From Atherinomorus stipes (taxonomy: Eukaryota; Chordata; Actinopteri; Atheriniformes; Atherinidae), in contig JALJCO010012619.1 of assembly GCA_023101725.1 (NCBI GenBank), positions 1-64,000 on the forward strand: a DNA stretch of 64,000 nt. The letters are read 5' to 3'. Both the position numbers and the translations under genes were made by a program. Numbering within the stretch: position 1 is the first letter of the stretch; each line of letters starts with the position of its first letter. This document shows, piece by piece, positions 36,824 to 48,693 of this stretch. The notes beneath the pieces are model-generated. The model was not told where the DNA came from. It searched no databases and saw only the letters and a list, made by a program, of their open reading frames with translations.

Positions 36824-39800
36824 TTAATCAGTGGGGTTTTGTGCATCACCTAAGTGGACACGCTTATGTTTGTTGAGCTTTGTCCAGGTGGAGAACTGCT
36901 CCCCACAAGTGGTGCATTTGTAAGGCTTCTCGCCTGTGTGCATCCTCATGTGTCCCTTCAGATCCGTCCTGTGACCAAATGTTTTGTCACACACGCTGCA
37001 TTTATACGGCTTTTCACCCGTGTGTGTTCTGGTGTGCCTTTTTAAAGTCGTCCTGGTGGCAAACTTCCTCTTGCAGTAGGTACACTTAAAGGGCTTTTCC
37101 CCTGTGTGCACTCGCATATGATTTTTGAAGGCGGAGGAATCTGCAAACTCTTTGCCACAGTTGCTGCAGGTGTACGGCTTCTCGCCTGTGTGGATCCTCA
37201 TGTGCTTCTTCATATTCACACAAGAGCTGAAGGATTTGCCGCAGGTTTTGCATTCATAAGGTTTTTCTCCGGTGTGGACCCGAACGTGCAGGTCGAGGTT
37301 GTAACGGCGACTGAATCCGTTCCCGCAGATGTCGCACTTGTAAGGCTTCTCGGTGGCATGGATTACTGAATGTTTGTTTAGATCCCAACTCTCCCTGAAC
37401 ATTTTCCCACAAGTTTCACATTTAAAGGTCTTCTCAACAGTGTGGGATTTCATGTGAAATTTGTAGTTTTTGAAGTTTTTCATCACTTTACCACATTTGT
37501 CACACTTAAAAGGATTTTCCTCCTCTTCTTCCTCTTCGCCATCAGTTGATATGTCCCCATCACTCATACTCTGCGATGGCTCCATACTTTCATTCTCATT
37601 CTTGCCTATATCATGCATTTCCACATCAGTGCTTCTGGTTGATGTGATGTTGTCATTCGTGAGTCTTTTTTGTATCGGGTCAGAACTTTCTTCTGATGTT
37701 TCATCCCTACTGTTTAGTCTCTTGAGATATCCTGTCTCCTTACTTCTTGATGATGCATCTTCATCATCGGGTGAGGTTTTCTCACAGCTCTGTGTTGGCA
37801 CCATGTTTCTGGAAAAATCTGCTTTTACATCACTCTGCCACTTAGTTTGTACAGATTTTGAAACTGAGGTTGGCGTCTGTTCATTTGGCAGCAGGTCTTG
37901 ACTTCCTTCTGGTGGACCATCATCCGGAGAGGAAGAGCTTTGTGGTTTATCTCTCATCGATCTTTCATACTCGTCATTCTGTTTCCTGTTTAGGCTTTTT
38001 TCAGCACCTTTATTTGATGTTTTGCCATCTTTGAAGTTCTTCACTGTTTGATCGGAACTTTTATTTGATGTCATCATCCCATCTTTATGTTTCCATATTT
38101 GTGCGCCTTCAGACCTTTCAGTTGACTTTGCAGTGTCTTTCTTACTTTTCTGGTTTGGTGTTAGTTCTGTCCTCTTGGTTGATGATGAACTCTTATCTTT
38201 GCTTTTCTTATATTGTGTTGGCTCAACGCCTCCAGTTGAGGTTGATTCCTCATCTTGACTTTTCTCCCTTAGTGTCAAAACAGTAAGTCTAGTTGTGCTA
38301 CAATCATTATTCTTTTCTTCTGCTCTCCTATCTTGGCTTCTGTCAGTTGGAATAAGCTCAAAACTTTGTGTGAAGGCTGGTTCCTCATCGGGACTTTGCC
38401 TGTCTGGTATTGGTTCTACACTTCCAGCTGAGGTTGGTCTCCCATCCAGCCTCGTAACATTTGGCATTGGCTCAGTACATGAGGTTGACTCTGTTCTTTC
38501 ATCTCGACTTTCCCCGCGTGGTATTGGCTCAGCACTTCCAGATAAAGCTGGTATCCCATCCCATAAATCTGTGCTGTTGGTTGACATTGTGTTCCCATCG
38601 CTACAGTTCATACTTAAAGACAGCTCAGTATGTGTAGCTGATGCTGCGCTCTCCTCAAAGCCTCCCTCTCCTCGGAGCTCCTCGGTGTGTCCAGCTGGTG
38701 TTGCACTTCCATCATTAAAAGTTGTGTAATTCTGGTCTTCAGCTTCAAATAAGTTTTGAGAGAGGAGCTCGAGGTCACTGTTTGCTGGCAATGCTGGAGA
38801 ACTTCTTCGCTCAGCTCCAGATTCTATATTTTTGTTTGAAGTGTGGGATGGAGGATCATCATTAGCCACACTCTGTGATTGGCCAGGATCCAAAGGCCGA
38901 GGCTGATCGCTGGAGACATGTGGATCACAAATTGGAGTCAGATGAGTGGCATCAGCCTTCTGCTGATGTGCAGGTTGTGGCGTTTCCTGACTGATGCATA
39001 TTTCCTCATGCTCATCTTTTATCTGTGGAGTATCTGTGAAAAACAGATTGTATTATTATTTGGAAAATCTATTCTTTTGTTTCTGAAGTATGTTGTGCAT
39101 TAATGAAGGATGACACACACAGTAAACATTTAAATCACCTTCAAGTCTGATGTAAGGAAGAGGTAAAGAACTCATACCAAGTTCATCAAATGAATCTATA
39201 ATTTTATAACGTGTAATTACAGCCTTATAAAATATTAGTCGGATCATTCAACAATAAATCATTTCTATGAAGACAAATATCAGTTAAGTCATCAGAATCA
39301 AAGCTGAAAACCCAGAGTTTGTTTTGATGCACACTAATATGAAAACAAGATTCACCACTTAAAAACCTTTTAAATAAATAAATAAATAGACTGTCATTAA
39401 GTTATCCCCAATCCGGTTTATACTACCAGTTACCTGATCTGTTCGTGCCCAACACTGGAGAATGTGGGGAGATTTCCACCTTAGGGATGGCCGAGAAAGG
39501 TCAGCAAATGTTTAAGAGAGAATATAAGATACAATTTTACGGAGGAAAAGAAAAGGAAAGAAAGGAATAATACTCTACAAATGTGATTCATCTCTTCTGG
39601 ACAGTTTTTATGGTTGTTATTTGTTGAAAGGAAAAAGTTATAGGCCTACAGTACATGTAAATATTTAAGCAGGCCGTCTGGCTGCATACGACTTTGACTT
39701 ATTAGTCTTAACAGTAATTAGTTACCTTATAAGACTAGTGGGTGGTGGGTCACTTTCAAATAAATGGAAACACTGAACAGGAGTACAAATACTTGCAAAC

Positions 39801-40339
39801 TTTATTTGAATCTTGAAGCTCTGTAAATGTGTTACTATCAGGATCTTCTTTAGGAAAAGAAGCTTATGACAGTTGACAGTTCACCTGACAGGAACGAGCG
39901 CAACTACTTCCGCATCTGAAATATTATTTTTGGAGTCGTGTCTCGGTAAAAAGACGCATTTAGCGTCCAAAATATGCTGAAACGTAATAGCTGACGTATT
40001 TTTTTTTTTTTTAATTTAAGAGAGCTACTTCTCTCTTTCGTCACCCTGTCAAACTGGTCTGATCATAAACTGAATATCTACTCATTAGCAGCTATATTCG
40101 ACAGCTCATTAGACCGTTCAACACAGATATGTCCCCCATTTATTAAAAACTTGGTCATTTGACTGACCTGTCCTGATTAACTTTCTCTCCGGCGAAAACA
40201 CTCTATCCAAAAGTGTGCGTTGCCGAGCGATTTCCTCCTCGTACTCTTCCACTCTCTTCTCAAACGCTCCCAGTATTTCTTGAGCAGCCGCAGTAAGTCG
40301 GTCGCAGACGAACTTGCGCATACTGTGGACTGGATACAT
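36824..40339 (-). CDS. ZNF-A: two-exon C2H2 zinc-finger protein, eight fingers, Ser/Thr-rich repeat region
   Basis: Probable nuclear DNA-binding transcription factor. Exon 1 (40339-40168) starts at ATG 40339 and encodes 57 residues with RLTAAAQEILGAFEKRVEEY and RQRTLL, a predicted helical module common as first exon in teleost zinc-finger genes. It ends ACAG|GTCAGT in phase 1. Exon 2 (39033-36824) follows a TTTTCACAG acceptor, restores frame as D-TPQIKDEHEEICISQE (an acidic motif typical of these proteins) and runs to the stop at 36824-36826, giving 793 residues. Residues about 164-410 are a degenerate repeat region, with similar units to about 530. A Glu run precedes eight fingers (residues about 566-784; 36854-37510). 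Fingers 3-8 have standard TGEKP links; the first two joins read TVEKT and ATEKP. The first finger is the most divergent, with VMKNFKNYKF in its helix region. The DNA target and ortholog are unknown; KRAB, SCAN and BTB domains are absent. An extra small exon in the 1.1-kb intron cannot be excluded. Confidence 0.85.
37979..38716 (-). repeat. Degenerate ~19-residue (57-bp) coding repeats in ZNF-A
   Basis: The translated segment aligns with itself at a period of about 18-21 residues. Units share an S-x-D-(E/G) start, a Ser/Thr run, then (T/V)E-P-x-P. Examples are SRDERTESTSCTEPMP, RLDGRPTSAGSVEPIP, SPDEEPAFTQSFELIP, SQDEESTSTGGVEPTQ and SKDKSSSSTKRTELTP. About 12 units are recognisable, decaying toward the fingers. 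It looks like an old minisatellite that became protein-coding; a self-alignment would give exact copy number. Confidence 0.65.
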
Positions 40340-40879
40340 GATTAATACTGGGGCTAAAACCTAATTTAAAAGAAATGACTTCAGATGAGTGAACTTGCGT
40401 TCACACTTCTCTGTTTACTTCCGCGTAAAGATCAGGCTCCCCCATCAACACTGTAGGCGTGTGCGCGCACGCTAATTTCTTCTTTTGCTTTTATGTGGTG
40501 CGACACCTGCAGTCCAGGCACAGCTCAGTGCTTTGTTCATCAGCTGTAAAACAAACGTCACCTCTGATCTTATCCTTTATAATCGGCAGTTAACAGAAAG
40601 AATAGCAGTGCCATTGTGCTGTTTCTCCAATCAGAAGGCATCAAAGGAAGTGAATTTTTCCAACGTTCCTCATGATAATAAGAAGGCTTTTGGCAGAGCA
40701 GAACCTCTAACACTCAGTTAGACACACTTCTTTCCCAATGTTTTACATGCTTTAAGCAGGACAAATGTTACTGTTATTTCCCATGGAAATCAAAACACTT
40801 TGGACCAAAACACCTGAAAGACAGGAGTCGTCTCAGCCGAAGCCCATTTTTGTGAGCCCCTGTGCTGTGATGGACAAGA

Positions 40880-41000
40880 TGTTAGCACATTCATTCATTC
40901 ATTTTCTATACAGCTTAATCTAATTCAGGGTTTCGGTGTGGCTGGAGCCCATCAGGCGAGAAGCAGGGCACACCCTGGACAGGTCACTTGTCCATCGCAG
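40880..41000. repeat. Common teleost interspersed repeat (ACACCCTGGACAGGTC core)
   Basis: After a short (ATTC)n run the sequence reads TTTTCTATACAGCTTAATCT, then GGCTGGAGCCCATC and ACACCCTGGACAGGTCACTT and TCCATCGCAGGGCCAAC. This word order is very frequent in fish genomes. A decayed copy in the other orientation lies at about 54545-54625. I do not assign a family name with certainty. Confidence 0.6.
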
Positions 41001-43765
41001 GGCCAACAAAAGTTTACTCATCTTGTTATTGTGCATTACTGGAAATTCCCATGTCTACAATTTACAGTTTCACTCTTGAAAATGCTTTGAACAGTTTATC
41101 AAAACTGGACCGCTTTCTTTTAGTAGTTATTTTATCCCATAATGTTATTGTTGGTGTAAATACTAGATTTCTTTAAAATCATTACATTACGTTTTTTTTT
41201 ATTATCTTTTAGTCTCTTTTTCTCTGTACTTTTTGAAAATCATTACATTAAGGTTTAAAGTGAAGATGCTAAACTTGAAAGTTTGATCATTTCACATAAT
41301 TACCCCAACTGTACAGCAGGATAATACAAACAACAACTTTTGTCAAATTTTCTCAACAAGGCCCCGGGTTACTCAGCATCCAGCCTGAACTCTCCAGCCA
41401 GTCAGTGTTGACCCTTGTTTTCTGTCTTGCTCTGACACTTTCTCTTCTCTATTTACTTTTGTGTGTTTTTGCAGAATCAGCAATGGTATGTGTTAAAAAC
41501 AGCCAATGTGTTGATTCAGTTACTCATGTGTGGTGCAGTGGCCTCTCAGCCTCTGGATGCTGCAAGGCAATAACAGTTAGGTATGAAAAGTGCTCTATAA
41601 ATACCATTTTATTTGACATTCTAGAAATCCTTGTGTTATTTTTTCCTATCATAATCCTGTTATGATAAATTTAAGTGTCAATACTTCTGCTGACATATAG
41701 TTGTGCTTGAAAGTTAAAAAAAAAAAAAACATTAAAGAAAAGGCTAAATTCACAATAGTAATTTTATTAACAAGACATGAAAAAAGTAATAAATAAAAAA
41801 TTACAAAATTAGAATGAAATAAAATATTGCTTTTGAAATGTGGTGGAAAATAATAATCTTAAAAAAAAAAAACCCTAACTAACAGAACTGTCCCAGACAC
41901 ATCAGAGCACCTTCCCCATGAATAGCTTAAAATGCCTGTCAACAGGTGCAGAAGTCTGATTGAACATTACAGAAAACAACTGATTGCAGCAATTGCCTCA
42001 AAGTGTTGCCCAACAAGATTTTAGCTCAGGAGCCTCATCATGCTTGTATACTTTTATTTTTTGTTTTTAATGTCTGTAAAATTTTTTTAAATTTATTATT
42101 ACTTTTGTCAATTTCAACTTATTTCACTGGCAGCTGATTTTTTTCCATCTTTAATGGAAGGATATGTAATCTTTCAAGCCCATCTGTACAGTACCTGTCA
42201 GACATTATGGTATACCAATACATTTGAATATGGACGCATGTCCAAACATTTGACTGGGCCTGAATAATTCTGTGAGGTTCATTAAGACTCATCAGCTGGA
42301 AACTGTGCTCCTCCTTGAGAAGGAACCAATGATCTAATGATGTAAAGTTTCAAACATTTAAAAAAAATGTGTTTAATCACTCAATTCTCTGATTTTATTC
42401 AGGCTCTTGTAAAAATGTGCATTTTTTTCAACATACACCGACTATGCTACATATACGGCATACAGATAAAATGAAATATAATATTACAGATGTTTCTTTT
42501 TTCTCTATAATCAAGCATTACATCATGAATACTTTTATTTTCATGTCAATGTTGGAGCCCAGAGTAATAATTTGATTTTTTTTTTAATAGAAAAAAAAAA
42601 AAAAAACAGAAATCCAGAAAACTACAGACCAAAATGCTTTTCAGTTTCATCATCAGGGTTCACACTACCCTTATAAATGGTGTAGAGAAAAAAAACATGA
42701 ATAAAAATGCCTTAAAGATGATAGTCATCTTTTGTTTTTGTTGATAGACGTGAGTTTTCCCACATTTGGGTTACACCGTATACATCCTTGAGCAGAAATA
42801 CATGTCATCAGATATAAAAGAAATAAGATCAGTTAGAAAATTGAATCATCATGCAACAAGTCAGTTTGATTCAGTTTGGAGAACTCCTGTAAACAGATGT
42901 TTCAACTTGATTCTTCCCCTCAATTTTCAGCTTATACATTATTTACTGTTTGCGTTATCATTTTTCAGCTAAAAAAAATCAGTTTAACACATGAAGCTAA
43001 GAAATCATTCAGATAATCAGGTTCAGACGCATTTTTTTCTCAACGCATGTACTGTTTAAAGGGATGTCTTTAAGGCAAAATAAGCATTTTCTCTGCTGAA
43101 GATACTTCGGGGTTAAGCTCAGGTGAAGCTGGAGATGGGAAACATAAGAGATATCTGCAATATCACAATGATCAAAGACTACACTTAAGGGAGTGATCCT
43201 TTTTTCACAGAACCCACTACTCTGAGCAAATGTGAATTCTTCCCACGATTATAAATGCTAGAACCATCTTTACTATCTACTCTGTGCACTGCAGAAGTCA
43301 GTGATTTTTAGCTGCATACAGAAGATGATGGATAACTCATCTATAATCAAGACCATTTTTGTAGTGATGATACTACATGTTTGGATGAAATACAAAAGAT
43401 CAGCAGAAAAAGTAGAAACATATTCATTTTAAAGAAGCAGGAAACATCCTCAGCATGTACGCTCACTCCCCATAAATCTGCCACTTCTCTTTTTATACAT
43501 ACACTTCCTGGGGTAAACGCGAGTTAACGTCAGGTCCAACTCATTACATTCAATATATTATAGAATAATATTACATATTATACTGAAATATCAAGATTGC
43601 ATGCCCAAAAAATACTGGACAGTCTTTTCCAAATGAAGGTGAATGTGACAAATGACAAATGCATTAAAATGATCTTTTCCACATTTAATATCAAGTTTTC
43701 CAAAGTAAACAAACCACAGATTTAATGAATGCACAATTGTCCCTCGTCAGCTTTCTCATTCACAG
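41001..43765. other. Intergenic stretch between ZNF-A and ZNF-B
   Basis: I see no supported gene. A LINE- or SINE-like tail (GAAAAGTGCTCTATAAATACCATTTTATTTG, broken here as GAAAAGTGCTCTATAAATAC then CATTTTATTTG) lies at about 41585-41617. The open frame over it, 41405-41665, begins with a hydrophobic segment but has no other support. A-rich runs occur at about 41715-41728 and 42585-42606. The 3' UTR of ZNF-B may occupy part of the right side. Confidence 0.45.
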
Positions 43766-43801
43766 CTACCTCATGTCATGAGAACCCGTCTTCTCATCTG
43801 C

Positions 43802-43858
43802 ATGTGTTTTCATGTGGACCAACAAGCTGGCCTGACTCCTGACACATTTGCCACATGC

Positions 43859-43861
<3 letters not shown>
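43802..43861 (-). other. In-frame stop inside the fifth finger of ZNF-B, intact finger remainder
   Basis: After YSC the codon is TAA (43861-43859). The same frame then reads ACGKCVRSQASLLVHMKTH and continues to the next stop at 43768-43766. If the TAA position is counted as one residue, the spacing is C-x2-C-x12-H-x3-H, a normal C2H2 finger. The stop therefore replaces one variable residue between the two cysteines and nothing else. Confidence 0.85.
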
Positions 43862-44629
<768 letters not shown>

Positions 44630-44647
44630 TTAAATCTCCTTCTTTCT

Positions 44648-45190
44648 AGGGATGTTCCATATTGGCTTTTTTTTTTTTTTTTTTTTACCAATGTCCAATA
44701 TACTGATATTGTCCAACTCTTAATTTCGGATATCAACCGATACTGATCTATGTAGACAACTATGAGGTTGTATCTCTCATTTTGTGAGAGATACAACCAT
44801 ATTTTGCTCTGAGAGCAAAGCTAAATATGCATAAGTATCCTAAAATAGCTTTAATTCAGCCATAGGGGTTTATTTCAGACATCTGGTTGCCATATATCAG
44901 ATACTAGCAGGTATTAGCCAACATGTGGCTAATTATAATGTTTCTGACAACTTGGTAGCTGAAACAAAAACTTAAAACCAGACATATTATAAAACAGCTT
45001 CAAAGCAAGTCAGTCTGTAGCAGCAGCAGCTGCACCGTAGTCACATGACTCTAAAAGGAATGCTGGGATATAAAGTTCTTCCAGAATAATGGTGGCTTTT
45101 CTACATTCTGGACTAGGATCACAGGATATAATCAGCCCCCTATCGGTATCGGCCTATATCGGCCTTAAAACTGAGTATCAGTATCAGGCC
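44648..45190. mobile_element. Uninterrupted 'TATCGG' element (inverse copy of 13021-14340)
   Basis: It begins GGGATGTTCCATATTGGC, interrupted by a T run at about 44669-44688, and ends with CTATCGGTATCGGCC and GAGTATCAGTATCAGG. Internal blocks match the outer parts of the 13-kb copy in inverse, including a hairpin around GAGGTTGTATCTCTCATT and ATGAGAGATACAACC-type sequence (44764-44798). At 44883-44885 it has a single CTG (CAG inverse) where the other copy carries an insertion. It lies just upstream of the ZNF-B exon acceptor, in what would be its intron. Confidence 0.65.
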
Positions 45191-45239
45191 CCCCACTGAT
45201 ATTTAACCCATATTTAACCGATCAGGCTGCCGTTTCTAA

Positions 45240-46500
45240 AGTCTAAAGAAAAAGAAAGATGACTTTTTCAAAAACTTCTTATTTACAGACTTTAAAACTT
45301 CTAAAGACTAGATGCAAACAATAAAGGGTATTTGGAGGATAATTGAAATAAAAATAGGGGGTTTTAAAAAAAACAAAATAAAAAAAATAGAGGAAAATCT
45401 AAGATAACAAAAAAAATATAACAAAGAAAATAAAAAAAAAAAAATAAAAAAACAGAAAAAATATATTATAAAAGTAAACTAAAATAAATAAATAAAATAA
45501 AAAAAAAATTATTAATCAAAAAAAAAAATAAAATAAATAAATTATGATGTTATATTTGATGTTATAAAAAAATTTTTTTTTTTTCTGCCTTACTGGTGCT
45601 GCAGCAGAGGATAATTTAAACCAAAAAAATTTTAAATAAAACCCCTTAAAAATATTTGTAGTGGTGCCTCAAATTATTAATCTTCTCCTCTGGGAAGGAA
45701 AAAAAAAAAAATAAAAAAAATATAGTAATAAAATTATATAACAAAAAAGATAATAACATAAAAAAAAAAAAAGAGGCAAAAAAAATATAATAAAGATAAA
45801 AAGAAAAGAAAGAAATGTATAAAAAATATATTTTTTAAAAAATAATCAATAAAAAAACAAAAAAAATAAAAATTATAAATTTTAATCTTAAAAAATTAAA
45901 AAATACAAAAATCATAATAAAAAAAAGGAATAAAAAAAAAAAATAAAGCAAATTTTAAAATTTAAAAACATAAAAAAGAAAAACAAATAAATACAATAGT
46001 TGAACCATTTAAATAATTTAATAAAAATATAAAATTAAGAATTAAAGAAACCATAAAAACGCAAGGAAAAAAGAAAAAGATATAATAAAAAAATATTATA
46101 TAAAGAAAGAGGGGAGATAAAAGTTAATGTAATATATATTTATTAAAGAGGGAATTAACAGCGTTTACTGTTATAACAGTAAAGTAAATAGGAATGGAAT
46201 AGGGGTAATCTATTCATAAATAGCAAATAAAAAATAAAATTTAAATGAAACTGCAAAAATACCTCTAATCTCGCAACTCACACCAATGGCTAAAGAGGAT
46301 TTAGCACTGGAGCAGGAAAAAGTGTATTATTAGTCTAGAGAGGGGAACCAAAAGGCAGGTCATCCTCTCCTTGCGGGGCGGGGGGGAGGGGGGGGGGGAG
46401 GGGAGGTTTAGTAGGGGAGGAGGAGGAGAGAGAGAGTGGAGGAGGGGGAGGGAGGGGAGAGAATTATATTTAAAAAAATAAATACTCTCAAGAGGAGAGG
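45240..46500. repeat. A-rich then G-rich low-complexity block, probably poor sequence
   Basis: For about 1.1 kb the strand is almost only A with scattered T, C and G (AAATAAAAAAAAATAAAA style), without stable period. It then passes at about 46375-46470 into [21 protein letters not shown] sequence. Neither simple tandem repeat nor gene explains it. It resembles a gap filled from noisy reads. Any first exon of ZNF-B that lay here would be invisible. Confidence 0.6.
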
Positions 46501-46521
46501 CGGATGTCGGCCTAAAGACTA

Positions 46522-46812
46522 GATGTGGGAAAAAATATCAATACACTGAAGTATCGCAATATTTTCATATGCTGATATCATATTGAAATTTAAAAACGAG
46601 GCATCAATCTATTTTACTAACAAAATCTTGCGATATTTTATGCTGCTACAAAATCTCAAGAATTCACGAAATATTGTGAGATTTTGTAACAAACTGATGA
46701 AATCTTGTGAGATTTTGTAGATAAAATGGATTGATTTTTAAATATCGGTTTGATATTGGCATACGAAAATATTGAAATATTTCAGTGTATCGATATTTTT
46801 TTTTCCACCCCT
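46522..46812. mobile_element. Fold-back MITE with ATATC-AATACACTGAA arms
   Basis: The left half starts GATGTGGGAAAAAATATCAA and TACACTGAAGTAT. The right half ends ATATTTCAGTGTATCGATAT and TTTTCCACCCCT, its imperfect inverse. The interior repeats ACAAAATCT(T/C)..GA and its inverse several times. It has no coding capacity. The superfamily is not assigned. Confidence 0.65.
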
Positions 46813-46869
46813 ATTTTTCAAAGTGTCGGAAACGGAAAAGAAAACTGCTATTTGCAACGACTGCTTATT

Positions 46870-47006
46870 TTTTCAGCTTTAATATCGGTATCGCAAGATT
46901 CCATCAGTATGAGAAAAACTGATACTGATGTTTGCCAATATTACATTTTAATGCTGATATCGGTTGATAATATCGGTAGGCAGGGATAATATCAGACATC
47001 TCTACT
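46870..47006. mobile_element. Fragment of a 'TATCGG' element end
   Basis: The sequence includes TTTAATATCGGTATCGCAAG, GCTGATATCGGTTGATAATA and GGGATAATATCAGACATCTC, the same vocabulary as 13021-14340 and 44648-45190. It may be the far end of the 44648 copy displaced by the intervening block, or a separate insertion. Confidence 0.5.
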
Positions 47007-47619
47007 TTTATCAGGTTATGTGAAACTCAAATTCCATAGTTTTGTTTCTGATTAGAGTTCTGACAGATTCCACTATTTTAACCAAATTAAAATGAATGAT
47101 AGAAGATCAGAAATAAGTGGAAATATTAGAAAGGTAATGGCTTTCCTTTCTTCGGCTTATAACAGTATTAGAAAAGCAGAGGCTTGTTTGATGGTGAAAA
47201 GCGGCAGCAAGCGAGAAGATTTGCAGCTCATTCAGCCTGGATTTCCAGAGCCATGGCTTCCCTTTTCTGGGAGCCACTAGTTCATTCAGCCCCAAAGCTC
47301 AGGGCAGAGCAACAACCTAGCTTGTGCTCGGCTCAAGCTGTGCTCTGAGGTCTTGGTCAACCAATCATTGACTCTCAACCAGCTCTGGCTCCTGCTGGCC
47401 AGGAACTTTGGCTTCTCACTCAGCCTTTCCTCAACTGTCTTGACAACCTCACTTGAGCTAAACTTTCCTTGTAGCTTGCTAGCTTCTTGTTTCATCAGTA
47501 CTTTGTGGCACATGCAACCCAACTCTCAACACAAACAACCTGCAAGTGATCATGACTGGCTTTTGACATTTCCCTCTCAGGCAATTACAGATGAGGTTCT
47601 TAAGTTTATCATTTGGTGA

Positions 47620-48686
47620 TGTTATGCCCTGTCTAGGGGTAACCGAGACACATTAAAAATCACTCATCTTTCTCAAGTCCCAAGCAACAATGGAGACAGA
47701 GGATCAGGTGTAAGCAACAGCCAAGATTTTATTTACAAGAGATGAAATGAGAAGGAGCATTAGGCTACGTTCACATGGCGACGATCAGAAGAGAAGACGC
47801 AAAAGTGGCGTCTCGTCTTCATCTTTTTATCCGCGTTAACACGAGCATCGTCATGAAGAAATCTGCGTGCATACGAGGACGCAAGTGTGTGTGGAATTTG
47901 ATTGGATATGCACGCCAGGCCTTTGGGTGGTGCTGTGAAAGAACTCCACCATGTCCGTGCGCATGCGTACAATCGTTCATCTCTATTCGCTTCAAAATCA
48001 AAACAACTATGCATCAGCAGGTCTGTGGGTCCACCATCATTTCTGCGTTTTGGACCGTGCAGACGAGGGCGTAACAGCGTTGCATCCTCAGGAATTCCAC
48101 TTTGGAATGAGTCTTCAGATTTTTGCGTCTTCAACCCAGAAAAACGCCGTTGCCGTGTGAACGAAAGGCACTTCTGATTAAATAGTTTGCCATTTTTACC
48201 CGCAATCTTCCTCATGTGAACGGCCCCTGAGTAACTTCAGGGTGGGCCAAGGCCAAAACAACAAATAAAACAGAACTATCCGTAATTAAAGAGATAATCT
48301 ACCAAAACCAAAGAAAAGAAAAACTATTTTCTTACCTCCCTGGACTAACAACACAGGAGAAAACAAATGAAAAGAAATGGCAGCCCACCCTACACACTGT
48401 GGCTGGTTGGGAGGAGAGGAAGATGAGTGCCTACTCCGTCCATAGGCAAGGGCTTTATAGGGAAACTACTCCAATGACCACCAACCACACCAGGGCCACA
48501 AGAGCATCCATCAATCCCAGCCTGGCACTTGCATATATTTAGATTTACATAATAAGTAGCAGAAACCACGGCAGACATAACAGGTGAACTGATAAGAATG
48601 ACATTTTCACTCTGCCTACTGTCAGCCCTAAACTTCTGTTTGCTTCTGATTGAGGTGAAATACTGCATCTTTACCAGGGGTAACAA
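47620..48686 (-). repeat. Possible solo LTR-like repeat split by a MITE
   Basis: The outer block starts TGTTATGCCCTGTCTAGGGG and ends ACCAGGGGTAACAACA, a TG...CA outline with imperfect inverted termini. On the minus strand it carries AATAAAATCTTGG near 47733. A separate element occupies 47761-48231. No target duplication or internal retroviral sequence was found, so this is tentative. The right end lies 8 bp from the stop codon of ZNF-C, so it would form part of that gene's 3' UTR. Confidence 0.3.
47761..48231. mobile_element. Non-autonomous DNA transposon with CGTTCACATG ends, hAT-like
   Basis: The left end is GGCTACGTTCACATGGCGAC. The right end, inverted, is CAGGGGCCGTTCACATGAGG, so CGTTCACATG is shared. 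The interior is GC-rich and CpG-rich relative to its surroundings (GCGTCTCGTC, CATGTCCGTGCGCATGCG). Long open frames on both strands here (47760-48215 minus, 47775-48074 plus) share this composition and have no domain, so they are not genes. An 8-bp duplication was not confirmed. Confidence 0.55.
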
Positions 48687-48693
48687 CATTCCT

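Noticed and set aside
37470..37901. 143-codon open frame on the plus strand
   Set aside because: It is antisense to the ZNF-A finger exon; the Ser-rich translation mirrors the acidic and Ser codons of the true gene and has no domain.
38295..38729. 144-codon open frame on the plus strand
   Set aside because: Antisense shadow of the repeat region of ZNF-A; its apparent repeats are the mirror of the coding repeats.
39034..40167. Possible extra exon in the ZNF-A intron near 39430-39450
   Set aside because: Splice-like strings exist, but the direct join of exon 1 to 39033 already gives the expected D-TPQIKDEHEE motif in frame.
41405..41665. Small frame with a signal-peptide-like start and Cys-rich middle
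   Set aside because: Its C-terminal part lies over a LINE/SINE-like tail (GTGCTCTATAAATACC), so a secreted peptide gene is unlikely.
47760..48215. 151-codon minus-strand frame and overlapping plus-strand frames
   Set aside because: All lie inside a GC-richer non-autonomous element with inverted CGTTCACATG ends; no protein family is recognisable.
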